64,000 nucleotides of DNA from Prauserella halophila (GTDB taxonomy: Bacteria > Actinomycetota > Actinomycetes > Mycobacteriales > Pseudonocardiaceae). The notes below the pieces were generated by a model, which made no database searches, had not been told where the DNA came from, and saw nothing but the letters and a program-made list of their open reading frames with translations. Each line of letters starts with the position of its first letter. Within the stretch, counting starts at the first letter, position 1. Positions 61,179 through 64,000 of the stretch are shown here, in pieces. The stretch spans positions 1 through 64,000 of the forward strand of contig NZ_JAMTCQ010000016.1 of assembly GCF_024171895.1 (NCBI RefSeq), given 5' to 3'. Made by a program: the position numbers and the translations under genes.

Positions 61179-62554
61179 GTACGAACAAGGTCCTGCTGCT
61201 CAACATCGTCGGACTGACACCACGGCTGCTGGCCCACGCGCCACGCCTGCGCGCGCTCGCCGCGGACGGCTGGCAGGCGCAGCTCGACACCGTGCTGCCC
61301 GCCGTCACCTGCTCGGCGCAGTCCACCATGCTCACCGGACGCCCGCCGCGCGAGCACGGCATCGTCGGCAACGGCTGGTTCTTCCGCGACCTCGGCGAGG
61401 TGTACCTGTGGCGGCAGCACAACGGACTGGTGCGGGGGGAGAAGGTGTGGGAGACCGCGCGGCGCGCTCACCCCGATTACCGCGTGGCGAACGTGTGCTG
61501 GTGGTACGCGATGGGCGCGAGCACCGACTGGACCATCACGCCGCGCCCGGTCTATCACGCCGACGGCCGCAAGTCGCCGGACTGCTATGCGCGCCCGCCG
61601 GAGCTGCACGACGAGCTCACCGAGGAGCTGGGCGCGTTCCCGCTGTTCAACTACTGGGGTCCGACGGCGTCACTGAAATCCAGCGAGTGGGTGGTCGCGG
61701 CGTCGCGACGCCTGCTGCCGGATGCGGACCTGACGCTGGCCTACGTCCCGCACCTGGACTACGACCTGCAACGCCACGGTCCCGACAGCCCGGAGGCCCT
61801 CGCCGCCGTGCGCGACGTCGACCGCACCGTCGCACCGCTGCTGGACGACGCTCAGGCGTGCGGCGCCACGGTCGTCGTGGTGAGTGAGTACGGCATCACG
61901 CCCGCGTCGCGGCCTGTCGGCGTCAACCGGATGTTGCGGACGTCCGGGCTGCTGGAGGTCTACACCCAGGAGGGAATGGAATACCTGGACCCGTGGACGT
62001 CGCGGGCGTTCGCGGTGGCCGACCACCAGGTCGCGCACGTCTACGTCGCCGACCCTGCCGACGTCGCGTCGGTCGCGAAGCTGTGCCAGGACCTGCCCGG
62101 CGTGGACCTGGTGCTCGACCGCGGGGCGCAGGCGGACTACGGCATCGACCACGAGCGCGCGGGCGAGTTGGTGCTGGTGGCGGAGCAGGGCGCGTGGTTC
62201 ACGTACTACTACTGGCTGGACGACGCGCGTGCGCCGGACTTCGCGCGCGGTGTCGACATCCACCGCAAGCCGGGCTACGACCCGGCCGAGCTGCTGCTCG
62301 ACCCGGCCGACCGGATGGCGAAGGCACGGGCGCTGCTCGGGCTGGTGAAGAAGAAACTGGGACTGCGGTACACGATGAACGTCGTGCCGATGGACGGGCA
62401 CTGGGTGAAGGGCACGCATGGACGGCTGCCCGACGACCCTGCCGATGGTCCGGTGTTGCTGTGCAGCGACTCGGGCACGCGCCGCGACCGCATCGCCGCC
62501 GCGGACGTCCGGGATCTGGTGCTGGAGTTGGCCGGGGTGACGGAAGCGACGTGA
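61175..62554 (+). CDS. eboF: Alkaline-phosphatase-fold protein, EboF-like
   Basis: A 459-residue member of the nucleotide pyrophosphatase/phosphodiesterase fold. The nucleophile Thr45 sits in LPAVTCSAQSTMLTGRPPRE. Other sites differ from active enzymes: the first metal Asp is Asn10 (LLLNIVGLTP), and the usual SDHG is SEYG (237-240), although DLQRH (197-201) and the late GTHG remain. So it may use one metal or none. Its position at the end of the operon fits EboF. ATG 61175 overlaps eboE by four bases. Confidence 0.82.
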   Translation: MSTNKVLLLNIVGLTPRLLAHAPRLRALAADGWQAQLDTVLPAVTCSAQSTMLTGRPPREHGIVGNGWFFRDLGEVYLWRQHNGLVRGEKVWETARRAHPDYRVANVCWWYAMGASTDWTITPRPVYHADGRKSPDCYARPPELHDELTEELGAFPLFNYWGPTASLKSSEWVVAASRRLLPDADLTLAYVPHLDYDLQRHGPDSPEALAAVRDVDRTVAPLLDDAQACGATVVVVSEYGITPASRPVGVNRMLRTSGLLEVYTQEGMEYLDPWTSRAFAVADHQVAHVYVADPADVASVAKLCQDLPGVDLVLDRGAQADYGIDHERAGELVLVAEQGAWFTYYYWLDDARAPDFARGVDIHRKPGYDPAELLLDPADRMAKARALLGLVKKKLGLRYTMNVVPMDGHWVKGTHGRLPDDPADGPVLLCSDSGTRRDRIAAADVRDLVLELAGVTEAT

Positions 62555-62670
62555 CGAGACGGCTGCTGCCGGGTCGGCCGGGAAGTCGCAGACCCCGTGA
62601 TCGGGAACTACGAAGGACGTAGCGAGCGGCATGGACAATGGCGACCATGTCGAGATGGTGGGGAGACCGG

Positions 62671-63282
62671 ATGTCGAGGATGGATCACGCCGGCGCGACC
62701 GCGCACCGACGGCGAGAGCACGGCCAGTTCGCGGGTGAGTTCGTTCGCCACCCGGTCCGTGCCGGTGCCGTCATGGAGACGGCGACGGACTGTGCGGCCG
62801 GTTTCCTCGACGAGGTGTGCGTGGCCGGTGCCCGCACGGTGGTCGAGCTCGGTGCGGGGTCCGGCGCGATCACCGCGGAGCTCGCGGCGCGATTGCCGGA
62901 GTCGTCGCGGCTGCTGGCGGTGGAGGTCAGCCCGGCGTTGACGGCTCGGCTCCGGGACCGCTGCCCGGACGTGGATGTGGCCTGTGCGTCGGCGTTCGAC
63001 CTGCCGGATCTGGTACGTGCACGTGACCTGCCGCCGGTGGATCTCATCGTCTGTTCGGTTCCCTGGACGCTGATGGGGGAGCAGCGGGACCGCTTCCTGA
63101 GCACCGCGCGTGCGACGCTGACCGACGGTGGGACGTTCAGTACGTTGCTGGTGGCGCACCGGGCCCGGGAACGCGGCGAAGCGGCGACGTGGGTCGGGCG
63201 TCATTTCTCGGACGTCGGTGCAGGGCGCGTGTTGTGGGGGAATCTTCCGCCGTTGCGGGCGCTGCATTCCAGCGCCGCCTGA
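62671..63282 (+). CDS. Class-I SAM methyltransferase, PmtA/KsgA-like
   Basis: A 203-residue methyltransferase. Motif I is VVELGAGSGAITAELAARL, followed by LAVEVSPALTARL, and CSVPWTLMGEQRDRFLS where KsgA has NLPY and PmtA has a SxLPF-type motif. The C-terminal FSDVGAGRVLWGNLPPLRAL resembles phospholipid N-methyltransferases. A phospholipid or small-molecule substrate is more likely than rRNA. ATG 62671 is taken because GGGGAG lies five bases upstream. It follows the ebo operon after about 115 bases. Confidence 0.75.
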   Translation: MSRMDHAGATAHRRREHGQFAGEFVRHPVRAGAVMETATDCAAGFLDEVCVAGARTVVELGAGSGAITAELAARLPESSRLLAVEVSPALTARLRDRCPDVDVACASAFDLPDLVRARDLPPVDLIVCSVPWTLMGEQRDRFLSTARATLTDGGTFSTLLVAHRARERGEAATWVGRHFSDVGAGRVLWGNLPPLRALHSSAA

Positions 63283-63303
63283 CACCACGGCCAACGCCGT
63301 CTC

Positions 63304-63348
63304 GGCCCGTAGATGGCCGGTGAAACCCCCGGCAACGACTACCGGGCC
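63304..63348. terminator. Inverted repeat between convergent genes
   Basis: GGCCCGTAG (63304-63312) pairs with CTACCGGGCC (63339-63348) with a single bulge. It lies in the 95-base gap between the methyltransferase and the convergent hydrolase gene, so it probably ends one or both transcripts. Confidence 0.5.
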
Positions 63349-63377
63349 ACGGCAACGCCCCCGTCCCGGTTGCTCCT

Positions 63378-64000
63378 TCACACAGACGTGTTGAGCAGGG
63401 CGCCGAGGTGTTCGTCGATCTGCGGCATGTACGTGGGGGCGACGCCGAAGAGCCCGAGGTGACCGAGTACGTCGTCTAGCACGCGCAGCTCGCTGCCCTT
63501 GATGTGTTCCTGTTCGGCGCGGCAGTCGCGGACCGGGAAGAACATGTCCTCGTTGATCGGCATCACGAAAGTTCGTGCGTTGATGTTGCCGAGCGCGGCC
63601 GCCAGGTCGCCGTTGGTGTGCCGGGCAACGTCGCCGCGTTGCCACTTCCACGCCATGCACAACAGGTCATTCGGGTCCATGGTCGTGAAGTAGGGCTCGA
63701 GGAAGCCCGCCATGAACGCTTCCTTGGAATCGAACTCCAGCGCCCGCCAGACCTCCTGCTTCCAGAACTCGGTCGAGAGGCCGACGACCGCCCAGATGCC
63801 GGCGTGCCGCTTGAGTCCGTCCACGACGTCGGCGTTCGAGGAGTACTCACCACCGTTGAAGCCCGGGTCGGAGGTGATTGCCTCGCTGAGCGCCTTGCCG
63901 AACAGGAAATCGTGCGGCGTGGTCTGCGCGGTCCCGGCGATCGGTGCGGCGCGCTTGACCTTGTGGGGGAAGCGGACGGCCCACTCGTAGGTCTGCTGGG
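63378..64000 (-). CDS. MetX-like alpha/beta hydrolase, 5' part cut by the window end
   Basis: The visible 206 or so C-terminal residues run from QQTYEWAVRFPHKVKRAAPI at the window edge to the stop at 63378. This is the homoserine O-acetyltransferase-like fold just after the nucleophile elbow: AGTAQTTPHDFLFGKALSEA, then the catalytic Asp in MPINEDMFFPVRDC and His in LDDVLGHLGLFG. The serine elbow and the start lie outside the window. Many such proteins are not true MetX but related acyltransferases or hydrolases. It is convergent with the methyltransferase. Confidence 0.85.
   Translation of the reverse strand, partial: QQTYEWAVRFPHKVKRAAPIAGTAQTTPHDFLFGKALSEAITSDPGFNGGEYSSNADVVDGLKRHAGIWAVVGLSTEFWKQEVWRALEFDSKEAFMAGFLEPYFTTMDPNDLLCMAWKWQRGDVARHTNGDLAAALGNINARTFVMPINEDMFFPVRDCRAEQEHIKGSELRVLDDVLGHLGLFGVAPTYMPQIDEHLGALLNTSV

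Overview
The window is from a high-GC actinobacterium. The order HAD phosphatase, tlyA, nadK, recN, steA/steB, pyrG, nudix, xerD, parA, scpA, scpB, rluB, cmk, der is the backbone known from Mycobacterium tuberculosis (Rv1691-Rv1713 region). With the HINT/RHS debris, the twin AztD genes and the many leaderless-looking GTG starts, it fits a member of the Pseudonocardiales; genus cannot be fixed from this sequence alone.

Layout. 1-543: the 3' end of a 23S rRNA, a 5S rRNA and a strong hairpin terminator of an rRNA operon. 583-20140: the conserved housekeeping run (RNA modification, NAD kinase, DNA repair, division proteins SteA/SteB, CTP synthase, XerD, chromosome-segregation genes parA/scpAB, RluB), interrupted by an antisense aroA and small antisense genes for a DUF4232-type lipoprotein and a DUF1707-TM2 protein. 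20242-29624: an accessory stress block set between rluB and cmk, with an Ohr peroxidase and its divergent TetR regulator, a KhtT/KhtU-type K+/H+ antiporter pair and a complete seven-gene Mrp antiporter mrpA-G. 29740-33618: the backbone resumes with cmk, a PlsC acyltransferase, der and a PAC2 protein. 33702-35766: a TetR/MFS efflux pair with two perfect operators. 35807-40949: an aztABCD-type zinc importer with a Zur-like box and two AztD metallochaperone paralogues. 41131-43826: htpG and a small methyltransferase. 43997-44655: remains of an RHS/HINT polymorphic toxin broken by a transposase fragment.

44829-62554 is the most interesting part. A ROK repressor and a divergent sugar ABC importer lead into an oxidoreductase, a cytosolic and a Tat-exported sugar-isomerase TIM barrel and a secreted PQQ-type sugar dehydrogenase. 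Directly after a 16-bp hairpin follows a tightly overlapping seven-gene operon: inositol-phosphate synthase, EboC-like UbiA prenyltransferase, a TIM-barrel isomerase, EboA, TatD-like EboB, EboE and an EboF-like phosphatase-fold protein. This is an Ebo 'metabolite traffic' cluster in which the expected EboD sugar-phosphate cyclase is missing and an inositol-phosphate synthase, another sugar-phosphate cyclase, stands in the first position. I infer that the operon makes a cyclitol-derived molecule, probably through a membrane-bound polyprenyl step, and moves it or a dependent precursor across the membrane; the product is unknown. A small methyltransferase and the 3' part of a MetX-like hydrolase close the window.
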